From Psychrobacter sp. FME6 (GTDB taxonomy: Bacteria > Pseudomonadota > Gammaproteobacteria > Pseudomonadales > Moraxellaceae): DNA of 64,000 bases. Positions 16,725-26,261 of this stretch are shown in pieces (the stretch's first letter is position 1; each line of letters begins with the position of its first letter). A program made the position numbers and the translations under genes. The notes under the pieces are model-generated. The model worked only from the letters and a program-made list of their open reading frames with translations, searched no databases and was not told where the DNA came from. The DNA is taken from positions 1 through 64,000 of the forward strand of contig NZ_RRYW01000003.1 of the NCBI RefSeq assembly GCF_014861365.1. The letters run 5' to 3'.

Positions 16725-19586
16725 ATGACTGATAAAAGTACTGATAAACCAAGCCACGACTATAAAGACACCCTAAACCTTGCCGATACGCCATTTGCGA
16801 TGCGCGCCAACCTTGCCAAACGTGAGCCAGATTGGCTTGCTGCTTGGGAAGCTGACGACGTATACGGAAAAATCCGTCAGGCGCGTGCTGGGGCGACCAA
16901 GTATATTTTGCACGATGGCCCTCCATACGCCAACGGTCAGATTCACTTGGGTCACGCGGTGAATAAAGTACTGAAAGACATTATTGTTAAATCAAAAACG
17001 CTATCAGGTTTTGATGCGCCTTATGTGCCCGGTTGGGACTGTCATGGCCTGCCTATCGAACAAAAAGTCGAAGCCAAAGTCGGTAAAGTTGGGAAAAAAG
17101 TTTCGGCGACTGAATTTCGTGGGCTGTGCCGTGAATATGCCAGCACGCAGATTGAGCTACAAAAAGCTGATTTTAAACGTCTAGGTGTGTTTGGCGATTG
17201 GGACAACCCTTACCTAACCATGAATTTTCACCAAGAAGCTAACATCGTACGCGCGCTAGCCAAAATTCATGATAACGGTCATGTGACACGCGGTATGAAG
17301 CCGGTCAACTGGTGCTTGGACTGTAGCTCGGCGTTGGCTGAAGCCGAAGTTGAGTACCAAGACAAAGTCTCTGACGCTATCTATGTTAGCTTCGATGTTT
17401 TGGATACCGAAAAAGTAGCCGCATTGGCTGAGCTAGAGGGCAATATTGCCGCTGTTATCTGGACAACAACGCCTTGGACCTTACCTGCTAACCAAGCTAT
17501 CGCTGTACATCCTGAACATGACTATAGTGTAGTTGCTACTGAAAAGGGCAACTTCCTATTAGCAACTGACTTAGTTGAAACTGCCTTAAGCGAGCTAAAA
17601 CTTAGCAATCAAGGTATGTTAGCGACTGTATCAGGTCGCGAGCTCGAAGGTTTACGTGCTCAACATCCATTAATTGTAGAGCGCCAAGTGCCGCTTATCT
17701 TAGGCGACCATGTAACCACCGATAGCGGTACGGGTCTGGTCCATACGGCACCCGGTCACGGTTTAGACGATTATATCGTTGGTCTTAAATATAACTTACC
17801 GGTTGAAAATCCAGTGAGTGGAACAGGCGTTTACCTAGAAAGTGCGGCAGTATTTGCTGGTGAGCATATCTATAAAGCCAACCCAAAAATCATCGCCACC
17901 TTACATGAAAACGGCCACTTAATCAGCCACACTAAGATTGAACACAGCTATCCGCATTGCTGGCGTCATAAATCGCCGATTATCTTCCGTGCGACGCCGC
18001 AGTGGTTTATCAATATGGAAACCAAAGGTCTGCGTGAGCGTGCGCTTGCTGATATTCCTTCAGTCAATTGGACCCCAGCGTGGGGGCAAAATCGCATTGA
18101 GGCGATGATGACCGGTCGCCCTGATTGGTGTATTTCACGTCAGCGTACTTGGGGTGTACCGATTACTTTCTTTACCCATAAAGAAACGGGTGAGCTGCAT
18201 CCAAATACCCTAGAGCTGATGGAAGTAGCGGCGCAAAAAATCGATGCAGGCGGCGTGGAAGCTTGGTTTGATGCCAACTGTGAAGACTTCTTGGGTAGCG
18301 AAGCCGCTGATTATGATAAAGCGACTGATACCTTAGACGTTTGGTTTGACTCAGGTACGACGCACTTTACCGTACTTGAACAACGTGACGAGCTGACCAA
18401 TCCAGCCGATTTGTATTTAGAAGGCTCTGACCAACATCGCGGTTGGTTCCAGACGTCATTACTGACCTCTGAGGCCATGTACGAGCGCCCACCGTTTAAG
18501 CAAGTATTGACCCATGGTTTTGTGGTCGATGAAAACGGCCGCAAAATGAGTAAGTCACTTGGCAATATCATTACCCCGCAAGATGAGATCAATAAAACAG
18601 GCGCAGATATGCTGCGTCTGTGGATTGCATCAAGCGATTATCGTTATGAGATGAGCGCGGGTAAAACGGTGTTTAAAGGGGCGATTGATATGTATCGCCG
18701 TATCCGTAATACGCTACGTTTCTTGCTTGCCAACACCGATGACTTTGATCCAGCAACCAACAGCGTCGATATCAATGAGTTGGTCAGCCTAGATAAATTT
18801 ATCATTGAACGCGCGCAAACGGTACAAGCACAAATTATTAGTGCTTATGATGCGATGGACTTTCACCAAGTCACCCAGCATATCACCGCGTTTTGCTCAC
18901 AAGATTTAGGTAGCTTCTATTTAGATATTATCAAAGACCGCCAGTACACCACCCAAACTGATGGTCAGCCGCGCCGTTCTGCACAAACGGCGATTTATCA
19001 TATTACCCATGCTTTGATCCGCTGGATTACACCAATTTTGTCGTTCACTGCGCAAGAAGCATGGGAAGTATTAGAAGGTAAAAACGGCAACGAAGCAGGC
19101 TATGTGTTTACTGAAGAATGGTATACCTTCCCAGAGTTTGAGCTAAGCGCCATCAGCAACGATGACTGGCAACGCATCATGCAAGCAAAAGATATCGTCA
19201 ATAAACATATCGAAACGGCGCGCGGTGAAAAAATCATCAATGCTAACTTATCTGCCGATGTCAATCTTTACGCGGAGGGTGCGATGCATGACAGCTTAGC
19301 CAAGCTTGGCGAAGAACTGCGTTTTGTACTTATTACCAGTAGCGCAACATTAAAACCAATGAGCGCGGCACCTACTGCTCATAAAGAAGCTACAACAGAG
19401 CAAGCTGATAGTAGCGCCGATGAGTCTGTCGACTTGGTGGTTAATGTGAGCGCAGCAACTGGCACCAAGTGTGTACGCTGCTGGCATATCCGTGATGATA
19501 TCGGTACCGATAGCACACATCCTGAACTTTGTGCTCGCTGTGCAACCAACGTCAGCGGCGATGGCGAGGTGCGTCACTATGCCTAA
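16725..19586 (+). CDS. ileS: Isoleucyl-tRNA synthetase
   Basis: Class Ia aminoacyl-tRNA synthetase charging tRNA-Ile, 953 residues. The HIGH motif is in [11 protein letters not shown], the KMSKS in [10 protein letters not shown], the CP1 editing domain contains [16 protein letters not shown], and the [12 protein letters not shown] segment is typical. The C-terminal zinc finger reads [10 protein letters not shown] and CARC. A short acidic/Ala-rich insert (about residues 885-905) precedes the finger and slightly lengthens the protein. The last eight bases overlap lspA, giving translational coupling of the ileS-lspA pair seen in many gammaproteobacteria. Confidence 0.98.
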   Translation: MTDKSTDKPSHDYKDTLNLADTPFAMRANLAKREPDWLAAWEADDVYGKIRQARAGATKYILHDGPPYANGQIHLGHAVNKVLKDIIVKSKTLSGFDAPYVPGWDCHGLPIEQKVEAKVGKVGKKVSATEFRGLCREYASTQIELQKADFKRLGVFGDWDNPYLTMNFHQEANIVRALAKIHDNGHVTRGMKPVNWCLDCSSALAEAEVEYQDKVSDAIYVSFDVLDTEKVAALAELEGNIAAVIWTTTPWTLPANQAIAVHPEHDYSVVATEKGNFLLATDLVETALSELKLSNQGMLATVSGRELEGLRAQHPLIVERQVPLILGDHVTTDSGTGLVHTAPGHGLDDYIVGLKYNLPVENPVSGTGVYLESAAVFAGEHIYKANPKIIATLHENGHLISHTKIEHSYPHCWRHKSPIIFRATPQWFINMETKGLRERALADIPSVNWTPAWGQNRIEAMMTGRPDWCISRQRTWGVPITFFTHKETGELHPNTLELMEVAAQKIDAGGVEAWFDANCEDFLGSEAADYDKATDTLDVWFDSGTTHFTVLEQRDELTNPADLYLEGSDQHRGWFQTSLLTSEAMYERPPFKQVLTHGFVVDENGRKMSKSLGNIITPQDEINKTGADMLRLWIASSDYRYEMSAGKTVFKGAIDMYRRIRNTLRFLLANTDDFDPATNSVDINELVSLDKFIIERAQTVQAQIISAYDAMDFHQVTQHITAFCSQDLGSFYLDIIKDRQYTTQTDGQPRRSAQTAIYHITHALIRWITPILSFTAQEAWEVLEGKNGNEAGYVFTEEWYTFPEFELSAISNDDWQRIMQAKDIVNKHIETARGEKIINANLSADVNLYAEGAMHDSLAKLGEELRFVLITSSATLKPMSAAPTAHKEATTEQADSSADESVDLVVNVSAATGTKCVRCWHIRDDIGTDSTHPELCARCATNVSGDGEVRHYA

Positions 19587-20235
19587 CCTAACGCCTAACC
19601 TAACGCCTAACCCAGCGGATTCAGCAGAAAATAAGCAGCCGAATATCGAGGTCGATAATTCGCCTACGCCTGCCCATGCCACAACAGGTAGCTCATCGAT
19701 ACCTAAAGGTCGTTTGAATAAAACCCCAAAAGTGATCGCTAATGGCAGTCGCGCATTTTCTTGGTATCTGTTGGCACTGGTCGTACTTATTGGAGATCAG
19801 TGGACCAAGTGGCTCGCCGAAACCAATCTAAACTTCCTTGACCCCGTCCCTGTCATTGAGCCATTTCTGAACTGGACGCTCGCTTATAACTACGGCGCAG
19901 CTTTTAGTTTTCTATCAGATGCTGGCGGCTGGCAAAAATGGTTCTTTTCTGCACTGGCTTTGATCATGTCGCTGTTTTTAATCATCTACTTGGTTAAAGT
20001 ACCGCGAAAAGCCAAGCTACTATCCACAGGGTTGGCTCTAGTACTCGGTGGCGCGCTTGGCAACCTAATTGATCGCTTGCTCCATGGTCACGTTATCGAT
20101 TTTATCCATGTTCATTATGCTGACGTTTGGCATTATCCGATTTTTAATATTGCCGATGTTGGCATTTGTATCGGTGTGGCATTGATTGTCATTGATATGC
20201 TGTTTTTGGAAGGTAAGCGTAACGCTAAAGCATAA
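19579..20235 (+). CDS. lspA: Lipoprotein signal peptidase (SPase II)
   Basis: LspA cleaves the signal peptide of diacylated prolipoproteins in the inner membrane. From the ATG at 19579, which overlaps the ileS stop, it is 218 residues, about 50 longer than usual owing to a polar N-terminus ([13 protein letters not shown] onward). Four membrane helices follow. The aspartyl protease motifs are the NYGAAFSFL region, the first Asp in [16 protein letters not shown] and the second in [12 protein letters not shown] 12-bp tandem repeat encodes the first residues. The open frame continues upstream inside ileS, but the overlap start is the expected one. A terminator follows. Confidence 0.96.
   Translation: MPNLTPNLTPNPADSAENKQPNIEVDNSPTPAHATTGSSSIPKGRLNKTPKVIANGSRAFSWYLLALVVLIGDQWTKWLAETNLNFLDPVPVIEPFLNWTLAYNYGAAFSFLSDAGGWQKWFFSALALIMSLFLIIYLVKVPRKAKLLSTGLALVLGGALGNLIDRLLHGHVIDFIHVHYADVWHYPIFNIADVGICIGVALIVIDMLFLEGKRNAKA
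19582..19611 (+). repeat. 12-bp tandem repeat at the lspA start
   Basis: CCTAACCTAACG occurs twice (19582-19593 and 19594-19605), followed by a half unit CCTAAC. It spans the ileS stop and lspA codons 2-11. Confidence 0.85.
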
Positions 20236-20257
20236 TATTAAAAATACAGTCTACTTG

Positions 20258-20300
20258 TCATCAATCCCCCAATATAGACAACTGTATTGGGGGATTGTTT
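20258..20300. terminator. Bidirectional hairpin terminator between lspA and the CSD gene
   Basis: Perfect 13-bp stem CAATCCCCCAATA (20262-20274) and TATTGGGGGATTG (20285-20297). T-rich tract is short on either side. Confidence 0.75.
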
Positions 20301-20339
20301 ATGCAGGGTTTCTTAAAAATTGAGAAAGAAGGCATTTTT

Positions 20340-20999
20340 TTACAGCCACTCTGCTAAAGTTTCTAAGCCACCGCCCGCTAATATAAACAACAATCCTGCC
20401 ATATTAATGACTACCGTCAAATAATACGCCATGCGGAACTCAGGCTTTTGTGACTTATGACGTAGATAAGTCTGCGCGACCATCGCCCCGACCCAGCCAC
20501 CAAGCGCGCTCATAATATGCAATGTCATCTCAGGTGTTCGCCAATCACCATTTTGGGCAGCAGCCTTATCTTTGGCGTAGGTGAGGTAAGTTATTACGCC
20601 CAATGCTACATACCAACCAACGACTAGCCAGCTTAGCTTGTTCATGACCACCAGTAAGATTAATACCCCATAAAATCCAGCACCAAGAAATAAACGTTTC
20701 TTTTGCCCTGCTTCAAACTCTGCTTGCGCGCTACGCTTTTGGTTTCGCTGACGGATTTTCTGATTTTTTTGTGCCATTTTTTGTTGTATAAAGCCCAGCT
20801 CTTGCACTGATTTTGCCTGCAGTCGCCCTTGATTGTCTTGCCCAACACTAAAAACAACCTCTTCACCAATATTAGGACGACGCTGGGCTTTAAATTCGCT
20901 CACATGAAAAAACACCGTCTCGCCTGTTTCGGTTTCAATAAAGCCAAAACCCTTATCATCTTGCCACTTTTTCACCCGACCTTGTTGCTTATGTGCCAT
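20340..20999 (-). CDS. Cold-shock domain / DUF1294 membrane protein
   Basis: The 219-residue protein fuses an N-terminal cold-shock nucleic-acid-binding domain (residues 1-65, with RNP1-like DKGFGFIETETG and RNP2-like VFFHVSEF) to a basic helical linker (about 70-100, QQKMAQKNQKIRQRNQKRSA) and a C-terminal DUF1294 region with several membrane helices (about 103-219, including LSALGGWVGAMVAQ). The architecture is known in proteobacteria but has no assigned function. It suggests a membrane-tethered RNA- or DNA-binding protein (inference). It is inserted on the opposite strand between lspA and fkpB, which are often neighbours. Confidence 0.85.
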   Translation of the reverse strand: MAHKQQGRVKKWQDDKGFGFIETETGETVFFHVSEFKAQRRPNIGEEVVFSVGQDNQGRLQAKSVQELGFIQQKMAQKNQKIRQRNQKRSAQAEFEAGQKKRLFLGAGFYGVLILLVVMNKLSWLVVGWYVALGVITYLTYAKDKAAAQNGDWRTPEMTLHIMSALGGWVGAMVAQTYLRHKSQKPEFRMAYYLTVVINMAGLLFILAGGGLETLAEWL

Positions 21000-21145
21000 C
21001 GATATTATCGCTCTCTATTAGATTCGCTAAATATATTACACTATTTGGGTTACACTATTTAGGCTTACAACCTTTCTTAGATGGCTTATCATTTCTAACA
21101 TCGTTCTCAACCCATTCCCGACTCCAGCAATAGGTGGCTACTATT

Positions 21146-21643
21146 ATGACCGACTCTCAATTTATTACCCCTAATGAAGATATACGTATCACACACGGCA
21201 GCCTTGTGAAGCTACATTTTGAAGTATCGCTAGAAAATGGTACGGTGATTGACTCAACCTTTAACCGCGACGCTCCAGTGTCATTAACCATTGGCGACGA
21301 GAGCTTATTGCCTGGTTTTGAGCAAGTGTTGATGAACTTACGTGCTGGAGATACGCGTACGGCTCACCTTGAGCCTGAGCAAGCATTTGGTGAGTGGAAT
21401 TCTGACAATATTCAGCATTTTAGTCGCACCCAATTTGCGTTAGTTGCTGACAATCCTGAAATTGGCATGCTGGTTGAGTTTGAAGACAAAGGTAAAAATA
21501 CTCTGCCCGGTACGATTAGCGCCATCAAAGACGACAATATAGAAGTTGACTTCAACCATCCGCTTGCAGGTCAGTCGGTGTTATTTAAGGTCAAAGTATT
21601 TAAAGTCACTCCACCGGGCGTCACTGGTGTAAAGCTGATGTAA
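21146..21643 (+). CDS. fkpB: FKBP-type peptidyl-prolyl isomerase (SlpA/FkpB)
   Basis: The 165-residue cytoplasmic protein matches SlpA-type FKBPs: the N-terminal strand ITHGSLVKLHFEVSLENGTVIDST, the FKBP flap insert (about 75-130, LRAGDTRTAHLEPEQAFGEW) and the return VDFNHPLAGQSVLFKVKVFKV. It acts as a prolyl isomerase and chaperone. The frame is open from a GTG at 21134; the ATG at 21146 gives MTDSQF and is taken as start. In many gammaproteobacteria fkpB follows ileS-lspA and precedes ispH; here ispH is absent and a repeat follows. Confidence 0.93.
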   Translation: MTDSQFITPNEDIRITHGSLVKLHFEVSLENGTVIDSTFNRDAPVSLTIGDESLLPGFEQVLMNLRAGDTRTAHLEPEQAFGEWNSDNIQHFSRTQFALVADNPEIGMLVEFEDKGKNTLPGTISAIKDDNIEVDFNHPLAGQSVLFKVKVFKVTPPGVTGVKLM

Positions 21644-21660
21644 ATGCTAAAAACGGCTGA

Positions 21661-21771
21661 CGATATAGTCGTTTCAAGGTAAATTGGACAAAAAAAGGCT
21701 ACTGGAAGTACTACAAATAATAGACTGAGTAAGCCTGACACCGTAGCCATTTTATATAGGATTGGCTATAG
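21661..21771 (+). repeat. R2 dispersed repeat, copy 1
   Basis: Contains AAGTACTACAAATAATAGAC and TGAGTAAGCCTGAC. Its reverse complement aligns over its full length with 59191-59306. It ends 20 bases before the aldo-keto reductase start, in what should be the promoter or leader. Confidence 0.7.
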
Positions 21772-21790
21772 AATAAAAAAGGATAAATAG

Positions 21791-22831
21791 ATGCAATATC
21801 AAACACTGCCACAACTCGATGAACAAGTCTCCAAAATCTGCTTGGGGACGATGACCTGGGGGCAGCAAAATAGCGAAAGCGATGCACACGCGCAGATGGA
21901 TATGGCACTCAGCGAAGGGGTGAACTTTTGGGATACCGCTGAGATGTATCCGTCACCGCCAGATAAAGACAAGCAAGGCGATACCGAACGCTTTATGGGC
22001 ACTTGGTTCCATAAGACCAAACAGCGCGACAAGGTTATTCTTGCCAGCAAAATGTCACCGATGGACTTTTTACGTGAGGGGCAAACGCGTTATACCGCTG
22101 AACAAATCAGCAGCGCCATCGATGGCAATCTTGAGCGTTTGCAAACCGATTATATCGATATCTATCAGCTGCATTGGCCTGAACGGCAAGCGAACTTCTT
22201 TAGTCAGCGCGGTTATAACGAAGCAATGGCAGCGCAGCCATTAGAGGATTTAACGCCTTTTTTGGAAACCATTCAAGCGTTAAATGATGAAATTAAAAAA
22301 GGTCGTATTCGTGCTTATGGCCTATCGAACGATACCGCGTGGGGACTGATGCGCTACTTATGGGAAGCTGACAAAAATGGTTTAATCGCGCCGATTACGG
22401 TGCAAAATCCCTACAGCTTACTTAACCGCCTCTATGAAGTCGGCATGGCAGAGATTGCCCACCGTGAAAATGTTGGTTTACTGGCTTATTCGCCGCTTGG
22501 TTTTGGTGTATTGTCTGGTAAATATCTCGATGGTCAACGACCAGCAGGGGCGCGCCTGACCAAATATGAGCGCTTTGCGCGTTATACCAATGAGCAAGCA
22601 AAGTCAGCCACCGCTCAATACGCCAAAATTGCCGCTGATGCCGGTTTGGATATGGCACAAATGGCATTGGCTTTTGTCAATTCGCGCTCGTTTGTCACCA
22701 GTAATATCATTGGCGCGAGCAGTACCGATCAGCTCCAATCCAATATCGATAGTATAAATTTAACCTTAAGCTCAGATGTATTAGCCGCTATCGAAGCAGT
22801 ACATACCCAGCAACCAAACCCATCACCTTAG
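21791..22831 (+). CDS. Aldo/keto reductase (Tas-like)
   Basis: A 346-residue TIM-barrel NADPH-dependent oxidoreductase of the Tas/YajO-like aldo-keto reductases. Signatures: LGTMTWGQQNSE at the N-terminus, NFWDTAEMYP with the catalytic Asp and Tyr, ILASKMSP with the Lys, DYIDIYQLHWPERQ with the His, and the cofactor segment NIIGASSTDQLQSNI near the C-terminus. Tas itself complements prephenate dehydrogenase defects, but the natural substrate is unknown. The gene is single, with an R2 repeat upstream and a bidirectional terminator downstream. Confidence 0.93.
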   Translation: MQYQTLPQLDEQVSKICLGTMTWGQQNSESDAHAQMDMALSEGVNFWDTAEMYPSPPDKDKQGDTERFMGTWFHKTKQRDKVILASKMSPMDFLREGQTRYTAEQISSAIDGNLERLQTDYIDIYQLHWPERQANFFSQRGYNEAMAAQPLEDLTPFLETIQALNDEIKKGRIRAYGLSNDTAWGLMRYLWEADKNGLIAPITVQNPYSLLNRLYEVGMAEIAHRENVGLLAYSPLGFGVLSGKYLDGQRPAGARLTKYERFARYTNEQAKSATAQYAKIAADAGLDMAQMALAFVNSRSFVTSNIIGASSTDQLQSNIDSINLTLSSDVLAAIEAVHTQQPNPSP

Positions 22832-22886
22832 TTTGATACTTATTACCTATCAATAAATAGATGGTTAAAATCACTAGGTTAAAACT

Positions 22887-22936
22887 AAAAAAGGCGCAAA
22901 TCGCAGTTATAAACCTAGCGATTTTCGCCTTTTTAC
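22887..22936. terminator. Bidirectional terminator between aldo-keto reductase and acyltransferase genes
   Basis: AAAAAAGGCG with AAATCGC pairs with GCGATTT and CGCCTTTTT, flanked by A- and T-runs. Confidence 0.85.
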
Positions 22937-22962
22937 TTAGTAACTTTTTATCTGAAACAGTA

Positions 22963-23763
22963 TTATGCTTTAATTAATTTCGTTAATACGCGCTTATGTA
23001 GCTCAGCCAAACCTTCTTGCATACGTGTCTGCAATAGATCAGTCAGCTGACTTTTATTTAAGCCTTTGGGGTCTATCGGTGCCAGTGGCAAGACATAAGC
23101 GGTGACGTCTTTACTATCGAGCACCTTTTTTAAGCTATCTTTCATCGTTAGTTTACCATAATAAGGCAGTTCTTCACTTAGTGTGCCATCTTTATTGACA
23201 TAAGCAATCACCAGCGGCCGTACAGGAACGTCAGCATCTATCGCCGCTTGTAACAAGGTACCATGAATACGCTTGATTCTTTTACCATCGGTAGTGGTCG
23301 CCTCAGGGAAGAATATGACCGAGAAACCTTTGGTTAAGAAGTTGGCAATTTGCGTCGCAACTGAGCCTGCATCACCGGAACCTCGCTCGATAAATACGGT
23401 GCCTGCTGCATGAGCCAATTTACCAAATACTGGCCATTCACCAATTTCAGCTTTGGATAAGAAAAAAGCAGGGCTCAGCGTACCCACTACCGGAATATCC
23501 ATCCATGACACATGATTAGATACCCATAAACCATGATGTTGCTCTACTCGCTCGACTGCGATAACCTTTACGCCAAAAGAGCCTGCCATTTTGCGGCAAA
23601 AGGCTTGGATATAGCGTGGTAGTGTTTCGCGCGGCGGTTGTTTGAATGCTCCAATACGTTGGGCGGCACGCAGTCCGCCAGCGATGGTGGTGGTCATGCC
23701 AGCAATCTGTTTGCCGCGTCCCAATTGCTGTTTGAGTGAAAAGCCTGACTTAGATTGGCTCAT
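22963..23763 (-). CDS. 1-acyl-glycerol-3-phosphate acyltransferase family protein (PlsC-like)
   Basis: The 266-residue membrane-associated acyltransferase carries the HX4D catalytic motif in NHVSWMDIPV, the second block KAEIGEWPVFG, block III FIERGSG and block IV FFPEATTTDGKRI. These define the PlsC/AGPAT superfamily, which acylates lysophosphatidate or a related lysolipid; the exact acceptor (for example ornithine lipid or lysophospholipid) cannot be set from sequence. The start has GAGG upstream. It is divergent from hflX. Confidence 0.9.
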   Translation of the reverse strand: MSQSKSGFSLKQQLGRGKQIAGMTTTIAGGLRAAQRIGAFKQPPRETLPRYIQAFCRKMAGSFGVKVIAVERVEQHHGLWVSNHVSWMDIPVVGTLSPAFFLSKAEIGEWPVFGKLAHAAGTVFIERGSGDAGSVATQIANFLTKGFSVIFFPEATTTDGKRIKRIHGTLLQAAIDADVPVRPLVIAYVNKDGTLSEELPYYGKLTMKDSLKKVLDSKDVTAYVLPLAPIDPKGLNKSQLTDLLQTRMQEGLAELHKRVLTKLIKA

Positions 23764-24119
23764 CTGTGCCCCTCGTGGTTAAAAACTTATTGGTTAAAAA
23801 ACTTATGATTATATATCGTAAACAAAGGCCATGAGTATAACAAAATTTATTAACTCAGTGACGATTTGTTCACTGAGTTATAATCTTAATGATTCTATAT
23901 GGTCGAACAACGTTAAAAAAATATGCCGGGCTACTGCGATGTTTGCTTTTAATAATCACCTCTGTAACATAAAAGCATCGCTAATTGAGCGGATACGCTT
24001 TAATATCAAGCGATAAGACCACATATATATGGTCATATAAATGCTATTTCGACGTTTACTAAGGCGTTTACTCAATTGATAATAGCGATATATCTACTTT
24101 ATTAAATAGGTGATACTCT
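23764..24119. other. Structured divergent spacer upstream of hflX
   Basis: 356 bp with three successive hairpins: a perfect 11-bp stem TAACTCAGTGA/TCACTGAGTTA (23851-23861 and 23870-23880), GCGAT..GCTTTTA with TAAAAGC-ATCGC (23936-23951 and 23970-23981), and CGCTT/AAGCG (about 23996-24012). No protein gene is supported; a small RNA, leader or operator is possible. Confidence 0.5.
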
Positions 24120-25556
24120 TTGGATTATTTTGAAAGACATGAAGGTGGCGAACGCGCCATTATAGTACATTTAGACATCCACCAAATTCAAGACCCTGAC
24201 GATCTTAGCGAGTTTGAACTATTGGCAGACTCAGCAGGCGCAGACCGCTTAGCACTGGTCACAGGCGCGCGCTCACGTCCCGACGCCAAATACTTCGTCG
24301 GTAGCGGAAAGGCAGAAGAAATTGCAGAATTGGTACGCGAACACGACGCTGACATTGTACTGTTTAACCACAGCTTATCGCCATCCCAAGAGCGAAATAT
24401 CGAAGCTCTGGTAAAATGTCGCGTCCTTGATCGTACCGGCTTAATTTTAGATATTTTTGCTCAGCGTGCTCGCACCTACGAAGGTAAGCTACAAGTGGAG
24501 CTGGCACAGCTTAACCATCTATCGACTCGCTTGGTACGTGGTTGGACGCATTTAGAACGCCAAAAAGGCGGTATCGGTCTGCGTGGGCCGGGTGAAACTC
24601 AGCTTGAAACGGATCGTCGCTTATTACAGACGCGCGTCAATCAGCTAAAGAACAAACTAGAAAAGGTACGCCAAACGCGTGCCCAAGGTCGCGCACGTCG
24701 TCAAAAGTCAGACGTACCAACTATTTCGCTCGTCGGTTATACCAACGCGGGTAAATCCACTCTTTTCAATCGTTTGGTCGATGAAAACATCTACGCTGCG
24801 GACAAACTGTTTGCCACGCTTGATCCGACCTTACGTCGCCTAGACTGGCAAGGTGTTGGTCGCGTTGTTTTGGTTGATACCGTAGGTTTTGTACGTCATC
24901 TACCGCATGAGTTGGTAGAATCGTTTCATGCGACGTTAGAAGAGACACTAGAGGCGGATTTATTGTTGCACGTTATCGATTCTAGTAGCGAAGATATGCA
25001 TGAGCAAATTCAAGCAGTCAAAGACGTGCTAGCTGAAATCGACAACGATGTGCCAGTGCTCAATATTTATAACAAAATTGATTTGACCGATGAGCCTGCG
25101 CATATTGGTTATGCTAGCGAAGGCCAACCCAATCGAGTGTATGTCTCCTCTCGCGAAAATCTAGGGATGGAGGAGCTATCGCTTGCCGTACAGCAGCTGC
25201 TGACTGGCGCACTGACGACGTTTGATTTGACCTTACCTTACAATGCTGGTCAATTTAAAAACACGTTATACGAGTTAGGCGTTATCTTAGAAGAAAGCTA
25301 CGACGATAGCGGCCATGAATGCTTAACCATTCGTTTGCCAAGCGAAAGGCTCAAACAGCTACTTGGCCAAGCCAATCTAGAGCCTTCAGATGTCTTGCCA
25401 CTGGCGCAAGCAACGTTACTAATGCCAGTACTTGAAGAGTTCGAAAAGCCTGATGAGGATGAGCAGCAGACAATGACCGAAGCCGAAGAAAAAGCCTTTG
25501 CGGAATTTGAAGCATTGAATTCGACAGCAGAAAAATCGCTCGATTCAGAAACCTAA
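24120..25556 (+). CDS. hflX: Ribosome-associated GTPase HflX
   Basis: HflX binds the large ribosomal subunit and can split stalled 70S ribosomes after stress. The 478-residue product has the N-terminal HflX domain (to about 180, ending in the helical segment with GGIGLRGPGETQLETDRR) and a G domain: G1 GYTNAGKSTL, G3 DTVGFVRHLP, G4 NKID. A short acidic tail follows (EKPDEDEQQTMTEAEE). The start is TTG at 24120 with AGGTGA upstream; no ATG or GTG lies near the family start. Hfq, hflK and hflC are not adjacent, so this is not the E. coli operon layout. A terminator follows. Confidence 0.96.
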   Translation: MDYFERHEGGERAIIVHLDIHQIQDPDDLSEFELLADSAGADRLALVTGARSRPDAKYFVGSGKAEEIAELVREHDADIVLFNHSLSPSQERNIEALVKCRVLDRTGLILDIFAQRARTYEGKLQVELAQLNHLSTRLVRGWTHLERQKGGIGLRGPGETQLETDRRLLQTRVNQLKNKLEKVRQTRAQGRARRQKSDVPTISLVGYTNAGKSTLFNRLVDENIYAADKLFATLDPTLRRLDWQGVGRVVLVDTVGFVRHLPHELVESFHATLEETLEADLLLHVIDSSSEDMHEQIQAVKDVLAEIDNDVPVLNIYNKIDLTDEPAHIGYASEGQPNRVYVSSRENLGMEELSLAVQQLLTGALTTFDLTLPYNAGQFKNTLYELGVILEESYDDSGHECLTIRLPSERLKQLLGQANLEPSDVLPLAQATLLMPVLEEFEKPDEDEQQTMTEAEEKAFAEFEALNSTAEKSLDSET

Positions 25557-25588
25557 ATCATGTATTTAACGTACTTTATTTAATAGCT

Positions 25589-25622
25589 AAAGGACGATAT
25601 CAAGCGATACCGTCCTTTTTTG
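25589..25622 (+). terminator. Rho-independent terminator after hflX
   Basis: Stem AAAGGACGATATC (25589-25601) and GATACCGTCCTTT (25606-25618) with one mismatch, then a T-run. Confidence 0.82.
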
Positions 25623-25759
25623 TATGCTAAGGCGTGTCCTCAATTCAAGCGATTGTATCTAAATAGGCTAAAAATGGCAGCAAGCCCAATTATTCTATAC
25701 ACTTTATTAGTTTGCTGACTTTATATATAATCACTTTTATATGGCATTCGTGAGGATAT

Positions 25760-26242
25760 ATGCTCTCATCCTCCTATTTATACATGACGTGGCCAAAATT
25801 ACTTATGAAGTCTACTCATTCCCCCAATATACCTCTATGGTTGGCGTTAATCTTAACCTTAGCCATGATTGTTTTTGTTCGTGAAGCCGCCGTTATTGTC
25901 TGTCAGTGGGCAGGTATCGAAAAAGCCGCCAATATCGTTGGGTTAATCGTGATGTTTATTATTTTGATCACGTGGCGACTGCTTAAAGGGCTACCCAACT
26001 GGCTCACTCAAGCCAGTAATACCTTATTGGTCGATAGCGGCTTTGCCTTTTTACCAGTCTCTGCAGGCGCAGGTTTGCTACTATTTGCGCTAGGTGATGA
26101 GTTGTGGGGGGCGATGCTGACCATGATTATCAGTACACTTATCCCACTTTGGGGTCTGGCGATTTTATCTAATCGCTGGTTAAATCGTGAAATAGACACT
26201 GACAGAGACAGCACTATCAACGAGCACAAGGGCCAGCTTTGA
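25760..26242 (+). CDS. lrgA: CidA/LrgA family holin-like membrane protein
   Basis: A 160-residue, mostly hydrophobic protein with four predicted membrane helices (about 24-40, 55-72, 94-115, 118-136) and the family segments NWLTQASNTLLVDSGFAFLP and PVSAGAGLL. The CidA/LrgA family acts with an LrgB partner in control of murein hydrolase activity or in small-molecule (pyruvate) export, as studied in Gram-positives. The ATG follows TGAGGAT. lrgB starts 19 bases after the stop, so the two form an operon. Confidence 0.87.
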   Translation: MLSSSYLYMTWPKLLMKSTHSPNIPLWLALILTLAMIVFVREAAVIVCQWAGIEKAANIVGLIVMFIILITWRLLKGLPNWLTQASNTLLVDSGFAFLPVSAGAGLLLFALGDELWGAMLTMIISTLIPLWGLAILSNRWLNREIDTDRDSTINEHKGQL

Positions 26243-26261
26243 GCTGCGTGGTTAAAGGAAT

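Noticed and set aside
19471-19578. Longer lspA start inside ileS
   Set aside because: The extension overlaps coding sequence in another frame and adds no LspA-like residues; the ATG overlapping the ileS stop fits the common coupled arrangement.
23831-24016. 61-codon forward frame upstream of hflX
   Set aside because: It overlaps three hairpins, has atypical composition and no ribosome-binding site; the structure is better explained as RNA or regulatory DNA.
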